In this document: positions 52,921 to 61,471 of the stretch, piece after piece
Numbering within the stretch: position 1 is the stretch's first letter
Layout of the letters: each line of letters begins with the position of its first letter
DNA from: Streptomyces luomodiensis
Lineage (GTDB): Bacteria > Actinomycetota > Actinomycetes > Streptomycetales > Streptomycetaceae
Reading direction: 5' to 3'
Assembly (NCBI RefSeq): GCF_031679605.1
Contig: NZ_CP117522.1
Location: forward strand, 3,162,001-3,226,000
Length of the DNA: 64,000 nt
Notes under the pieces: generated by a model
The model's input: the letters and a program-made list of their open reading frames with translations, nothing else
What the model was told of the DNA's origin: nothing
The model's database searches: none
Made by a program: the position numbers and the translations under genes

Positions 52921-54149
52921 GCACGGCCACCGAGAAGACCGAGAGCCCGGCCCCACCGCCGGCCGAGGGCTCCCCCAGCGTCGGGACGCTGCTGCTGGAG
53001 AGCATGCGGTCCAATATGCGGCAGTACGGGATGCTGGTCGCGCTCGCCCTGATCATCGTCATCTTCCAGATCTGGTCGGACAACATCCTGCTGCGGCCGC
53101 TGAACGTCACCAACCTGGTGCAGCAGAACGGCTACATCCTCATCCTCGCGATCGGCATGATGATCGTGATCATCGCGGGGCATATCGACCTGTCGGTCGG
53201 CTCGCTGGTCGCCTTCATCGGCGCGGCGGCCGGCGTGATGATGATCAAACACGATATGCCGTGGGGCCTCGCGGTCGTCCTGTGTCTGCTGCTCGGCGCG
53301 GTGGCCGGGGCCTGGCAGGGGTTCTGGATCTCCTACATCGGCATCCCGTCCTTCATCGTCACCCTGGCCGGCATGCTGGCCTTCCGCGGCGGCACCCAGA
53401 TCCTGCTGGACGGGCAGTCCCTGTCGCCGTTCCCCGACGGCTTCGAGAAGATGAGCACCGGCTTCATCCCGGAGATGGGCCCGTACACCCAGTACCACAA
53501 CCCCACGATGGTGATCGGCCTCGTCGTGTGCGCGGCCGCCGTCTGGCAGGAGTGGCGCTCCCGGCAGCAGCGGGCGGCCTATGAGCTGGACGTGGTGCCG
53601 CTCGGGCTGTTCTTCGTCAAGTGCGCCGCGATCGTGGTCGCCGTGATGGCGTTCACCATGACGCTGTCCAGCTGGCACGGCGCGCCGTACGGGCTGCTGG
53701 TCCTGGCCGTGCTCTTCGTGCTGTTCAGCTTCGTGATGCGCAACACCGTGGTCGGGCGGCATGTGTACGCCCTCGGCGGCAACCAGCCGGCGGCCAAGCT
53801 GTCGGGTGTCCGGGACAAGCGCATCACGTTCATGGTCTTCGTCAACATGGGTGTGCTGGCCGCGCTCGCCGGTCTGGTCTTCGCCGCCCGGCTGGGCTCC
53901 GCCACCCCCAGCGCGGGCCTCAACTTCGAGCTGGAGGCCATCGCCGCCGCGTTCATCGGCGGCGCCTCGGCCAGCGGCGGTGTGGGCACCGTACTGGGCG
54001 CCATCATCGGTGGTCTGGTGCTCGGCGTGCTCAACAACGGCATGTCGCTGGTCGGCATCGGCACCGACTACCAGCAGGTGATCAAGGGACTCGTACTGCT
54101 GGCGGCGGTCGGTTTCGACGTCTGGAACAAGCGCAAGGTCGGGTCCTGA
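52917..54149 (+). CDS. gguB: Sugar ABC transporter permease (GguB/MmsB type)
   Basis: The 410-residue membrane protein has about 10 hydrophobic helices (for example [18 protein letters not shown]) and the importer signature [19 protein letters not shown] near the start, and the EAA-like region [21 protein letters not shown]. It forms the membrane channel of the importer. ATG 52917 overlaps the ATPase stop codon. The symbol is by family. Confidence 0.95.
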   Translation: MSTATEKTESPAPPPAEGSPSVGTLLLESMRSNMRQYGMLVALALIIVIFQIWSDNILLRPLNVTNLVQQNGYILILAIGMMIVIIAGHIDLSVGSLVAFIGAAAGVMMIKHDMPWGLAVVLCLLLGAVAGAWQGFWISYIGIPSFIVTLAGMLAFRGGTQILLDGQSLSPFPDGFEKMSTGFIPEMGPYTQYHNPTMVIGLVVCAAAVWQEWRSRQQRAAYELDVVPLGLFFVKCAAIVVAVMAFTMTLSSWHGAPYGLLVLAVLFVLFSFVMRNTVVGRHVYALGGNQPAAKLSGVRDKRITFMVFVNMGVLAALAGLVFAARLGSATPSAGLNFELEAIAAAFIGGASASGGVGTVLGAIIGGLVLGVLNNGMSLVGIGTDYQQVIKGLVLLAAVGFDVWNKRKVGS

Positions 54150-54172
54150 CCCCTAGCCTTATGGAGCCGCAC

Positions 54173-55381
54173 ATGACCACGAGCAGACGCACGGTGATCA
54201 CGGCTGCGGCGGCGGCCGGACTGGCGGCCTCGGCCGCCCAGACCGGCACCGCCCACGCCAAGGGCAGAGGAGGAGCGGTGAGCGAGGAGAGCGCCACGGG
54301 CGGAGGAGACTCCGCGGGCACGGGAGGCGCGGTGAAGGAACACTTCGGCACGCTCGCGGACGGCACGGAGGTCGACCGCTGGACGATCGAGAACGGCCGC
54401 ACCCGGCTGCGCGTGCTCAGCTACGGCGGTGTCGTCCAGGCCCTGGAGATCCCCGACCGCCACGGCCACCGCGCCAATGTCTCGCTCGGCTTCGCCGACC
54501 TGGACTCCTACGTGGCGAACAGCCCGTACTTCGGCGCCCTCATCGGCCGCTACGGCAACCGCATCGCCCGCGGCACCTTCACCCTGGACGGCGAGACGTA
54601 CCAGCTGCCGGTCAACGACGGGCCGAACAGCCTGCACGGCGGCGACAAGGGCTTCGACAAGCACGTCTGGTCCGTGGAGCCGTTCCGCAAGGGCGCGGAG
54701 GTGGGGCTCACCCTGCGCCGGGTCAGCCCCGACGGTGAGATGGGCTACCCCGGCACGCTCACCGTGCGCGTGGACTACACGCTCACGGCGGCCGGCGACT
54801 TCCGCATCGACTACGAGGCCACGACCGACAAGGCCACGGTCGTGAACCTCACCAACCACACGTACTACAACCTGGCCGGGGAGGGCAGCGGCTCCGTCTA
54901 CGGCCACCGGCTGGAGATCGCCGCCGCCCGCTACACCCCGGTCGACAAGACCCTCATCCCCACCGGCGAACTCGCCAAGGTGGCCGGCACCCCGTTCGAC
55001 TTCCGCCGCGCCAAGGAGATCGGGCGGGACATCCGTCAGGCGCATCAGCAGGTGCTCTACGGACAGGGGATCGACCACAACTTCGTGCTGGACAAGGGCA
55101 TCACCAGCCGTCCCGAGCACTTCCTGACGGTGACCGAGCCGGAGTCCGGCCGGGTGATGAGGATCGCCACGACCGAGCCGGGCGTGCAGTTCTACACCGG
55201 CAACTTCCTGACCGGCACGTTCGCGGGCACGTCGGGGCGGGTCTACCGGCAGGGCGACGCCTTCGCCCTGGAGACCCAGCACTTCCCCGACTCGCCGAAC
55301 CAGCCGTCGTTCCCGTCGACGGTGCTGCGGCCGGGGCAGACGTACCGGTCGACGACGGTGCACTCGTTCTCGACGCGCTGA
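54173..55381 (+). CDS. galM: Aldose 1-epimerase with Tat-type leader (GalM)
   Basis: The 402-residue protein has a twin-arginine-like leader (MTTSRRTVITAAAAAGLAAS, the Arg pair at 5-6) and a mutarotase domain: NLTNHTYYNLAGEG with the catalytic His, DGPNSLHGGDKGFDK, and FALETQHFPDSPNQP with the catalytic Glu. It interconverts alpha and beta aldoses outside the cell and so supplies the anomer for the transporter. ATG 54173 has GGAG 6 bases upstream, and an ATG at 54161 is also possible. It is the last gene of the importer operon. Confidence 0.93.
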   Translation: MTTSRRTVITAAAAAGLAASAAQTGTAHAKGRGGAVSEESATGGGDSAGTGGAVKEHFGTLADGTEVDRWTIENGRTRLRVLSYGGVVQALEIPDRHGHRANVSLGFADLDSYVANSPYFGALIGRYGNRIARGTFTLDGETYQLPVNDGPNSLHGGDKGFDKHVWSVEPFRKGAEVGLTLRRVSPDGEMGYPGTLTVRVDYTLTAAGDFRIDYEATTDKATVVNLTNHTYYNLAGEGSGSVYGHRLEIAAARYTPVDKTLIPTGELAKVAGTPFDFRRAKEIGRDIRQAHQQVLYGQGIDHNFVLDKGITSRPEHFLTVTEPESGRVMRIATTEPGVQFYTGNFLTGTFAGTSGRVYRQGDAFALETQHFPDSPNQPSFPSTVLRPGQTYRSTTVHSFSTR

Positions 55382-55413
55382 GCGGCTCCGCCGCGCGCGG
55401 CACCGCTGTCCCC

Positions 55414-55450
55414 GCCCGCCCCGCGCTCCCTCCCGGAGCGCGGGGCGGGC
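55414..55450 (+). terminator. Terminator of the sugar transport operon
   Basis: A perfect 16-bp stem (55414-55429, starting GCCCGCCCCGCG, with 55435-55450) and 5-base loop begins 33 bases after the galM stop. Confidence 0.88.
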
Positions 55451-55667
55451 CCTGTCGTAGGCCGGCGGGGCCGTACCCCGTGGGGGGCGGGCGCTCGTAC
55501 CCCGGGGGCGGGCCCTCGTACGCCCGCGGGGCGGCCCCCTCGTACCCCCGCGGGGCGGCCCACCGCACCCCGGTGGGAGAGGCCGTCGCCCCCGGGGGGG
55601 GCACCACCACACCCGTCATGCCCCAGCCACCACCACCTTCCCCGCGCCCCACCCGAAGGGACCTCGT
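55451..55667. repeat. GC-rich repeat segment before the C15 peptidase gene
   Basis: Imperfect copies of CCCTCGTACCCCCGCGGGG (near 55492, 55520 and 55545) lie in non-coding DNA. The ribosome site GAAGGGAC (55653-55660) precedes the next gene. No promoter was identified with confidence. Confidence 0.6.
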
Positions 55668-56924
55668 ATGAGACCGATACGCACGCTCCTGGCCCTGGCC
55701 GCCCTCCCCCTGGCCCTCACCGCCCCCGCCGTGGCCGCGCCGAGGGCCGACGCCACCCCCACCGTCGAAGAGCAGCGGCTGGACCGGGCCGCACCCCAGG
55801 AGATCCTGCGCCGCAGCGGATTCGACGACGTGGCGCCGGACTTCGCCCGTGCCCTGGCGGGCACGGACTCCGCCGCCGAGGCGGAACGCGTGATCACCCG
55901 CGAGGGCCGCGCCGTGTGGCGGCGGGCCGTGGACCGGGTACAGGGGCGCGGGCCCGCGGGCGGGGACCTCAGCCGGGACGACGACCGGCCGCTGTACTGG
56001 GCGCGGCTGGGGATGACCCGCGCGCTCGGCCAGTGGCAGCCGGACTTCACGCTCACCGAGGCCCGCCGCGCCGCGCTCCTCGCCACGCTGGAGCGCACCT
56101 CACGCGGCCAGGACTCGCTCGATCTCCCGGCCGGTACGCACATCAAGCGGATCGTGGTCACCGGCTTCGACCCGTTCCAGCTGGACGCCGACGTACGCCG
56201 CTCCAACCCGTCCGGCGCGGCGGCGCTCGCGCTGGACGGGACGACGATCCGTACGGACGACGGCCCGGCCCGGATCGAGACGGCCGTCTTCCCCGTCCGC
56301 TGGGCGGACTTCGCGGACGGCACGGTCGAGCGGACACTGCTGCCCGCCTTCCGGTCGGGCCCGCGCCGGGTGGACGCGTTTGTGACCATCAGCCAGGGCC
56401 GGGTGGGCCGGTTCGACGTCGAGCGCACCAACGGCGCCTGGCGCGGGGGCTATCCGGACAACGCCAACGTCTCCCGGACCGAGACCGTGCCCGTCCCGGC
56501 CGGTGTGCCGACCCCGCGTCCGCAGCCGCAGTGGACGACGACCACCCTCCCCTACGACAAGATCGTCGCGGCGGACACCGGTCCGGTCCCGGTGTACGAC
56601 AACACCACCGTCACCGAGATCCCGGCGGGCGCCACCGCCCCGGTGGTGCGGCCGGACGGCCCGACGCCCGGTTCGACGGCCCGCGCCGGCGGTGGCGGCG
56701 ACTACCTCTCCAACGAGATCGCCTACCGCGCCACCCTGCTGCGCGACGCGGTCGGCCTGAAGGTGCCGGGCGGCCATCTGCACACGCCCGTCCTGGAGTT
56801 CGGCCCCGGTAACACCGACCCGGCCACCGGCCAGGTCACCGACCCCGACTTCGTCCGCGACCGCGAGGCCATCACCGCCCAGGTCCGCTCGATCCTCACC
56901 GTGGTGGCGGATACGGCGCGCTGA
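55668..56924 (+). CDS. Secreted pyroglutamyl-peptidase I-like protein (C15), Cys replaced by Ser
   Basis: The 418-residue protein has a signal peptide (IRTLLALAALPLALTAPAVA) and a roughly 130-residue N-terminal extension before the C15 fold. The fold begins at VVTGFDPFQLDADVRRSNPSG, like the GFEPF..NPS start of pyrrolidone carboxyl peptidases. Glu252 lies in FDVERTNGAWRGGYPDNAN, matching ERVA..N..DA..PDN. The nucleophile segment reads GGGGDYLSNEIAYRAT with Ser348 (codon TCC at 56709) where family members have Cys. His370 or His372 in PGGHLHTPVL is the expected catalytic His. It could be a serine-based variant or an inactive binding protein. ATG 55668 is preceded by AAGGGA. Confidence 0.85.
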   Translation: MRPIRTLLALAALPLALTAPAVAAPRADATPTVEEQRLDRAAPQEILRRSGFDDVAPDFARALAGTDSAAEAERVITREGRAVWRRAVDRVQGRGPAGGDLSRDDDRPLYWARLGMTRALGQWQPDFTLTEARRAALLATLERTSRGQDSLDLPAGTHIKRIVVTGFDPFQLDADVRRSNPSGAAALALDGTTIRTDDGPARIETAVFPVRWADFADGTVERTLLPAFRSGPRRVDAFVTISQGRVGRFDVERTNGAWRGGYPDNANVSRTETVPVPAGVPTPRPQPQWTTTTLPYDKIVAADTGPVPVYDNTTVTEIPAGATAPVVRPDGPTPGSTARAGGGGDYLSNEIAYRATLLRDAVGLKVPGGHLHTPVLEFGPGNTDPATGQVTDPDFVRDREAITAQVRSILTVVADTAR

Positions 56925-56936
56925 CGCCGCGGCGCC

Positions 56937-57734
56937 CTACGCCCCGTTGAGGGCGCCCGCCGGGCCCGCCGCGGTCTCGCCCTGCGGGATCTCCTCGTTC
57001 TCGCCCGTCAGGTCGCGTACGAGCAGGGTCCCGCCCGCGACGGCGCCCGGCATCAGGAAGACCGCGACCAGGGGGAGGAGGTAGAGGAGGGCCAGAGGAA
57101 CGCCGAAGCCGAGGCTGAGGAGGCGGCGGGAGCGGAGCATGCGGCGGCGCTCCGTGAGGAGGACGCCCCGGCGCAGCAGGGCGATCGAGGTCACCTCCTC
57201 GGTGAGGAAGAAACCGGTCACGCAGAAGGCCAGCACGGGGACCACGGTCTGGCCGACGGCCGGGATGAAGCCGAGCGCGAAGAACAGCACGCTCCACAGG
57301 GTCACGCGGATGAGCAGCGCGATGGCCTCGCGCAGGCCGATCCACAGCTCCGCCCAGACCGACATGCCGGAGTCGGGGACCGTACCGCCCTCGGAGCGGT
57401 CGACCTGTTCGGAGAGCGACTCGTAGAAGGGCTGGCCGACCAGGAGGGTGACCGCGGTGAAGCTGATGATGGCCAGGAAGAGGCAGGTGGCGACGAAGAG
57501 GATCGACAGGGCGCCGCGGAAGACGCCGAGCCAGGGCGCGGACCAGTCGTCGGCGAAGGGCGTGGCCCAGGCGATGACGTCATCGGTCCAGAAGAAGAGG
57601 ACGACGAGGGCCGCCGCGTAGCCGACGACGGTGATCAGGGCGGGGATCATCCCGAACCCCCACCATCTCCCGTGCCGGGCCACCCAGCGTTGTCCCTTCA
57701 ACAGATAGCCGAAGCCTCTCGCAAGATCACGCAT
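56937..57734 (-). CDS. EI24/CysZ-like membrane protein
   Basis: The 265-residue protein has about six hydrophobic segments and the EI24/CysZ family pattern (DLARGFGYLLKGQRWVARHGRWWGFG at the N-terminus, then VGQPFYESLSEQVDR and GFIPAVGQTVVPVLAFCVTG). CysZ proteins import sulfate, while EI24 is a general label for the fold; the substrate here is unknown. It is convergent with the C15 peptidase gene, with only 12 bases between the stops. Its start has no clear ribosome site but the family start (MRDLARGFGYLL) fits. Confidence 0.9.
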   Translation of the reverse strand: MRDLARGFGYLLKGQRWVARHGRWWGFGMIPALITVVGYAAALVVLFFWTDDVIAWATPFADDWSAPWLGVFRGALSILFVATCLFLAIISFTAVTLLVGQPFYESLSEQVDRSEGGTVPDSGMSVWAELWIGLREAIALLIRVTLWSVLFFALGFIPAVGQTVVPVLAFCVTGFFLTEEVTSIALLRRGVLLTERRRMLRSRRLLSLGFGVPLALLYLLPLVAVFLMPGAVAGGTLLVRDLTGENEEIPQGETAAGPAGALNGA

Positions 57735-57820
57735 GGGCCGAGCCTACTGGCCTGGGAGGGGGCGAAAGGGACGCCGAGTTTATCGATCTCGTCACCGGTG
57801 GTGAACGCCGTCGAGAAGCG

Positions 57821-58078
57821 TCACTGTTCCGGCCCGGGTGTGGTCGTGGCGGTGGGGTGTGCGGAGTCGGCCGGGCCGGCGCCGTGGGCGGAGACCGTGG
57901 CGAGGCCACCGAGGGCGAGCGTCGCGGCGAGGCCCGCGGCGACCGCGGCCGGCCAGCGGCGGTTGCGGGCGGTGAGGGATACCAGGGAGGTGCTCAGGGC
58001 GCCGCCGGCACCGGTGACGCCGCTGATGTGGTCCGGTGTGCCGTGGTCGGGCATGAGGCGCATGGGGGGAAGGCGCAT
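57821..58078 (-). CDS. Small hypothetical membrane protein
   Basis: The 85-residue frame has one hydrophobic segment (WPAAVAAGLAATLALGGLATV) after a Met/Pro-rich start with a short MRLPPMRL repeat, and a Thr/Pro tail. ATG 58078 has AGAGGA 9 bases upstream; several other ATGs are possible because the DNA contains a repeated GGCGCATGGGGGGA segment. No family is recognised. It is shorter and less certain than its neighbours and could be a spurious frame. Confidence 0.45.
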   Translation of the reverse strand: MRLPPMRLMPDHGTPDHISGVTGAGGALSTSLVSLTARNRRWPAAVAAGLAATLALGGLATVSAHGAGPADSAHPTATTTPGPEQ

Positions 58079-58163
58079 GGGGGGAAGTCCTCTCATCCGG
58101 AGGGTCTCCACACGGGAGGGGCGGTACCGCCCCGGCAGACAGCAGCCATTCCCGAAGAAGCTA

Positions 58164-58175
58164 GTAAGCGCTTGC
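58164..58175. promoter_or_regulatory. LacI-type operator-like palindrome
   Basis: GTAAGCGCTTGC contains the perfect core AAGCGCTT and resembles LacI-family operators (one symmetry mismatch). It lies in the 207-bp gap between the small hypothetical protein and the dioxygenase, which are divergent. Confidence 0.5.
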
Positions 58176-58285
58176 GGCACTGTCAACTTCCGTCACCCGC
58201 ACGGCAGTTGGCCGGTATGAGGAGTTGACGGAGGTCGACTTTGCCGAATTGACAGACGTCCCACAGGAACCACCCCTACCGTTCC

Positions 58286-59080
58286 ATGCTCATGACAGAC
58301 TTATCCTCCGCGCCCATCGGGCGCCGCAGAGTACTGGTCGCCGGAAGCGCCGCCGCCGCGGCCATCGGAATCGCCGGGGCGACCACCGCCGCCGCCCGCC
58401 CCGAGGCGGCCTCCACGGCCGATACGGCCACCACGGCAGCCGGAACCGTCGACGCCGCCGCCATCTGCACCCTGACCAAGGAGCTCACCGAGGGCCCGTA
58501 CTACCTCGACCACGCCCTCGTGCGCTCCAACGTCACCGAGGACAAGGCGGGAGTGCCGCTCCAGCTCGCGCTCACCGTCGTGGACACCGCCACCTGCGCA
58601 CCGCTGAACAAGGCGCTGGCGGAGATCTGGTACTGCGACGCCCTCGGTGAGTACTCCGGCTTCGTCGGCAACAACGGCCACCAGGAGCCGGACAACGGCA
58701 GGTTCCTGCGCGGCGGCGTGCTCACCGGCACCGACGGGGTGGCCAACCTCACCGGGATCTACCCCGGCTGGTACCGCGGCCGCTGCGTCCACATCCACCT
58801 CAAGGTGCACACGGGGGTCACGCTCACCTCCGACGGCTCGTTCACCGGGGGCAACGAGATCCACACCGGTCAGCTCTTCTTCGACGAGAAGATCACCGAG
58901 GCGGTGGCCAAGGTCTCGCCGTACTCCACCAACACCGTCCCCCGCACACCCCTGTCCTCCGACGGCATCTACGGCAACGGCGGCACCGCCGCCGGGCTGC
59001 TCGCCGTGACGGCGCTGGGCAGCACCCCGTCCGCCGGTTACCGCGCCACGCTCACCGTCGGCGTCGACCCGGACGCCTGA
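58286..59080 (+). CDS. Tat-exported intradiol ring-cleavage dioxygenase-like protein
   Basis: The 264-residue protein has a twin-arginine leader (IGRRRVLVAGSAAAAAIGIAG) and an intradiol-dioxygenase beta-sandwich. The non-haem iron ligands are readable: a Tyr in EIWYCDALGEYSGF, a second Tyr in YPGWYRGR and two His in CVHIHLKV. The segment LTEGPYYLDH is also typical of the family. It should cleave catechols or lignin-derived aromatics outside the cell, after folding in the cytoplasm with iron. ATG 58286 and ATG 58292 are both possible. It ends 34 bases before a hairpin terminator. Confidence 0.93.
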   Translation: MLMTDLSSAPIGRRRVLVAGSAAAAAIGIAGATTAAARPEAASTADTATTAAGTVDAAAICTLTKELTEGPYYLDHALVRSNVTEDKAGVPLQLALTVVDTATCAPLNKALAEIWYCDALGEYSGFVGNNGHQEPDNGRFLRGGVLTGTDGVANLTGIYPGWYRGRCVHIHLKVHTGVTLTSDGSFTGGNEIHTGQLFFDEKITEAVAKVSPYSTNTVPRTPLSSDGIYGNGGTAAGLLAVTALGSTPSAGYRATLTVGVDPDA

Positions 59081-59114
59081 GCCGAGCGCGGTCCGCGGTC
59101 CCCCGCCCCCACGC

Positions 59115-59140
59115 GCCCCGCCCGGCATCCCGGGCGGGGC
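59115..59140. terminator. Shared terminator between dioxygenase and GH51 genes
   Basis: GCCCCGCCCGG (59115-59125) pairs perfectly with 59130-59140 around a 4-base loop. It lies between two convergent genes and may serve both. Confidence 0.8.
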
Positions 59141-59178
59141 TCTTCACGGCAGTCGTCGGGGCATCCGTGCCTCCGGAC

Positions 59179-60687
59179 TCAGGCCAAACGCACCACGTTC
59201 CACGACATCGGTTCGAGCGTGGTGCGCAGGGCGCCGTCCGTGAGCGCGGTGCCCTCGCCGGGATGCGGGGTGACGCGCTCGGGGTCCGTGAGGGTGTTAC
59301 GGGCCTCGGGGTCGGCGTCGGCGAGGACGGTGTGCTCGACCACGCGGGTCACCGGCAGGCCGTGCAGGGTGATCTCCAGCGGCAGGGGGCGGTGCTGGTC
59401 GCGGTTGACCGCGAAGACCGTCACCGCGCCGGTGGACTCGTCGAGCACGGCGGTGGCGTGCAGCAGCGGGACCTCGCCGTAGGCGGCGGTCTCGTACGTC
59501 GGGCTGTCGACGTTGACCTGGAGCACCCTCCCCCGCCCGTGGGCCGACGCCTGCGCGAAGGGGTAGAAGGTGGTCTGGCGCCAGGCCGGGCCGCCCGGCT
59601 CGGTCATGATCGGCGCGATGACGTTGACCAGCTGGGCGAGGCAGGCCACGGTGACGCGGTCGGCGTGCCGGAGCATGGTGATGAGCAGCGAGCCGAAGAC
59701 GACGGCGTCGGTGACGGAGTAGTTGTCCTCCAGGAGACGCGGGGCCTCCTCCCAGTTGGGCGGTTCGGCGTTCTTGTAGTGGGTCTGGTACCAGACGTTC
59801 CACTCGTCCAGGGAGAGGTTGATCTTCTTCTTCGACTTCAGCCGGGCACCGACGTGATCACACGTGGCCACGACGCTGTCGATGAAGGACTCCAGGTCCA
59901 TGGCCGAGGCGAGGAAGGAGTCGCGGTCGCCGTCGCGCTCCTCGTAGTAGGCGTGCAGGGAGATGTAGTCCACCAGGTCGTAGGTCTCCTGGAGGACCGT
60001 CGCCTCCCAGCTGGCGAACGTCGGAATCGACTGGTTGGAGCTGCCACAGGCGACCAGTTCCACATCCGGATCGATCTGCCGCATCGCGCGGGCGGTCTCG
60101 GCGGCCAGCCGCCCGTACTCCTCGGCGGTCTTGTGGCCGGTCTGCCAGGGGCCGTCCATCTCATTGCCCAGACACCACAGCCTGATCCCGTACGGGTCCT
60201 TGTCGCCATGGCCGACCCGGAGGTCGGCGAGGGCGGTGCCGGAGGGGTGGTTGGCGTACTCCTGCAACTCCAGGGCCTCGGCGACACCGCGGGTGCCGAG
60301 GTTGAGCGCCATCATGGGCTCGCCGCCGACCTTGCGCACGAAGTCGATGTACTCGGAGAGGCCGAACCGGTTGGTCTCGGTCGACCGCCACGCCAGGTCG
60401 AGCCGGCGGGGCCGCTCCTCGACCGGCCCGACGCTGTCCTCCCACTTGTAACCGGAGACGAAGTTGCCCCCGGGATACCGGATGGCGGTGACGCCCAGCT
60501 CACGGATCAGCTCAAGAACGTCGGTACGGAGCCCGGCCTCGTCGGCGGCGGGGTGGCCCGGCTCATGGATGCCGGTGTACACGCACCGTCCGAGATGCTC
60601 GACGAACGAGCCGAAGAGGCGGGGGTTGACGTCCCCGACGGCGAAGGCGGGGTCGAGGGTGAACCGGGCGGAAGCGGTCTGCGGCAT
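59179..60687 (-). CDS. Alpha-L-arabinofuranosidase, glycoside hydrolase family 51
   Basis: The 502-residue enzyme removes L-arabinofuranose side chains from arabinoxylan or arabinan oligosaccharides. The GH51 catalytic Glu pair is visible: acid/base in WCLGNEMDGPWQ and nucleophile in LSLDEWNVWYQ. The N-terminus GDVNPRLFGSFVEHLGRCVYTGIHEP is the family start. No signal peptide is seen, so it is intracellular. ATG 60687 has GAAGAG about 10 bases upstream. The TTCGAACGTGAC motif lies 93 bases before the start. Confidence 0.96.
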   Translation of the reverse strand: MPQTASARFTLDPAFAVGDVNPRLFGSFVEHLGRCVYTGIHEPGHPAADEAGLRTDVLELIRELGVTAIRYPGGNFVSGYKWEDSVGPVEERPRRLDLAWRSTETNRFGLSEYIDFVRKVGGEPMMALNLGTRGVAEALELQEYANHPSGTALADLRVGHGDKDPYGIRLWCLGNEMDGPWQTGHKTAEEYGRLAAETARAMRQIDPDVELVACGSSNQSIPTFASWEATVLQETYDLVDYISLHAYYEERDGDRDSFLASAMDLESFIDSVVATCDHVGARLKSKKKINLSLDEWNVWYQTHYKNAEPPNWEEAPRLLEDNYSVTDAVVFGSLLITMLRHADRVTVACLAQLVNVIAPIMTEPGGPAWRQTTFYPFAQASAHGRGRVLQVNVDSPTYETAAYGEVPLLHATAVLDESTGAVTVFAVNRDQHRPLPLEITLHGLPVTRVVEHTVLADADPEARNTLTDPERVTPHPGEGTALTDGALRTTLEPMSWNVVRLA

Positions 60688-60997
60688 GGCGGCCCATCTC
60701 TTCAGGAGTCGCGGCAAAGGGGGGAGTCGCGGCAAACAGGGAGTCGCGGCCATTCGACATCTCGACCAGCGCTCGTTTCTTCGAACGTGACCGTAAGATC
60801 TCGCCGCCGGGTGCGTCAATGGCGGCGGAGGTGGTGGAGGTTGGGGGGCGAGCGTTGAGGTCGGGACTGCTGGGCGGCTGGACCGCTCGGCGTTCTGAAC
60901 TCCGGCTCGGCCGCCTCCAAGCTGCGCATGAGCCGGGACCCGCCGGCTTCCGGGGCTGACGGGGTGCCTCGTTCCCGCAACCTGGTTGTTTCATGAG
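60688..60997. other. Intergenic region upstream of GH51 gene
   Basis: These 310 bases contain two copies of GAGTCGCGGCAAA-like DNA (60709-60738), the TTCGAACGTGAC motif (60780-60791) and otherwise nothing recognisable. No gene is supported. Confidence 0.6.
60780..60791 (+). promoter_or_regulatory. TTCGAACGTGAC motif shared with the dehydratase promoter
   Basis: The 12-base sequence here is identical to that at 46649-46660 (minus strand there), 93 bases before the GH51 start. See the corresponding finding. Confidence 0.65.
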
Positions 60998-61468
60998 TCA
61001 GCCGAGATATGGCCGGTCGCGGTGTTCGAGGAAGTGGCGGAGTCGGAGCCGCTGTGTGTGATGCATGGGCAACTCGGCGAGTTCTTCCGGCGAGACGAAC
61101 CGTAGTTCCGTGGACTCATGGGAGACCGCGAGTTGGCCGCCCACGATACGGGCGGTGAAGCAGACGTTGAACTGCCGGCGGACCTCGCCGTCCGTGTAGG
61201 CGATCACGTGACGCGGGTCGGTGTATGTGCCGACCAGCCCGGTGACCTCTACGTCGAGTCCGGTCTCTTCCTTGACCTCACGGACAGCCGTTCCCGGTAG
61301 GGAGTCGGCCATCTCCATGCCGCCGCCGGGCAGTGCCCAAAGATCATTATCTCGGCGGCGCTGAAGCAGGATACGGCCGCTCTCGTCGGTGACGACAGCG
61401 GACGCGGCGACAACCAAACTGTTCGGCTCGGGTGCGTCCGGATCGTCGTAGTACTCGGTCCGCGCCAT
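60998..61468 (-). CDS. NUDIX hydrolase
   Basis: The 156-residue enzyme has the NUDIX box GGGMEMADSLPGTAVREVKEETGL (G-x5-E-x7-REVxEET), with the metal-binding Glu residues intact. It hydrolyses nucleoside diphosphate-linked compounds; the exact substrate is unknown. It follows the broken XRE gene by 3 bases, on the same strand, so the two were probably one operon. In other Streptomyces such regulators often sit next to NUDIX genes. Confidence 0.93.
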   Translation of the reverse strand: MARTEYYDDPDAPEPNSLVVAASAVVTDESGRILLQRRRDNDLWALPGGGMEMADSLPGTAVREVKEETGLDVEVTGLVGTYTDPRHVIAYTDGEVRRQFNVCFTARIVGGQLAVSHESTELRFVSPEELAELPMHHTQRLRLRHFLEHRDRPYLG

Positions 61469-61471
61469 GCG

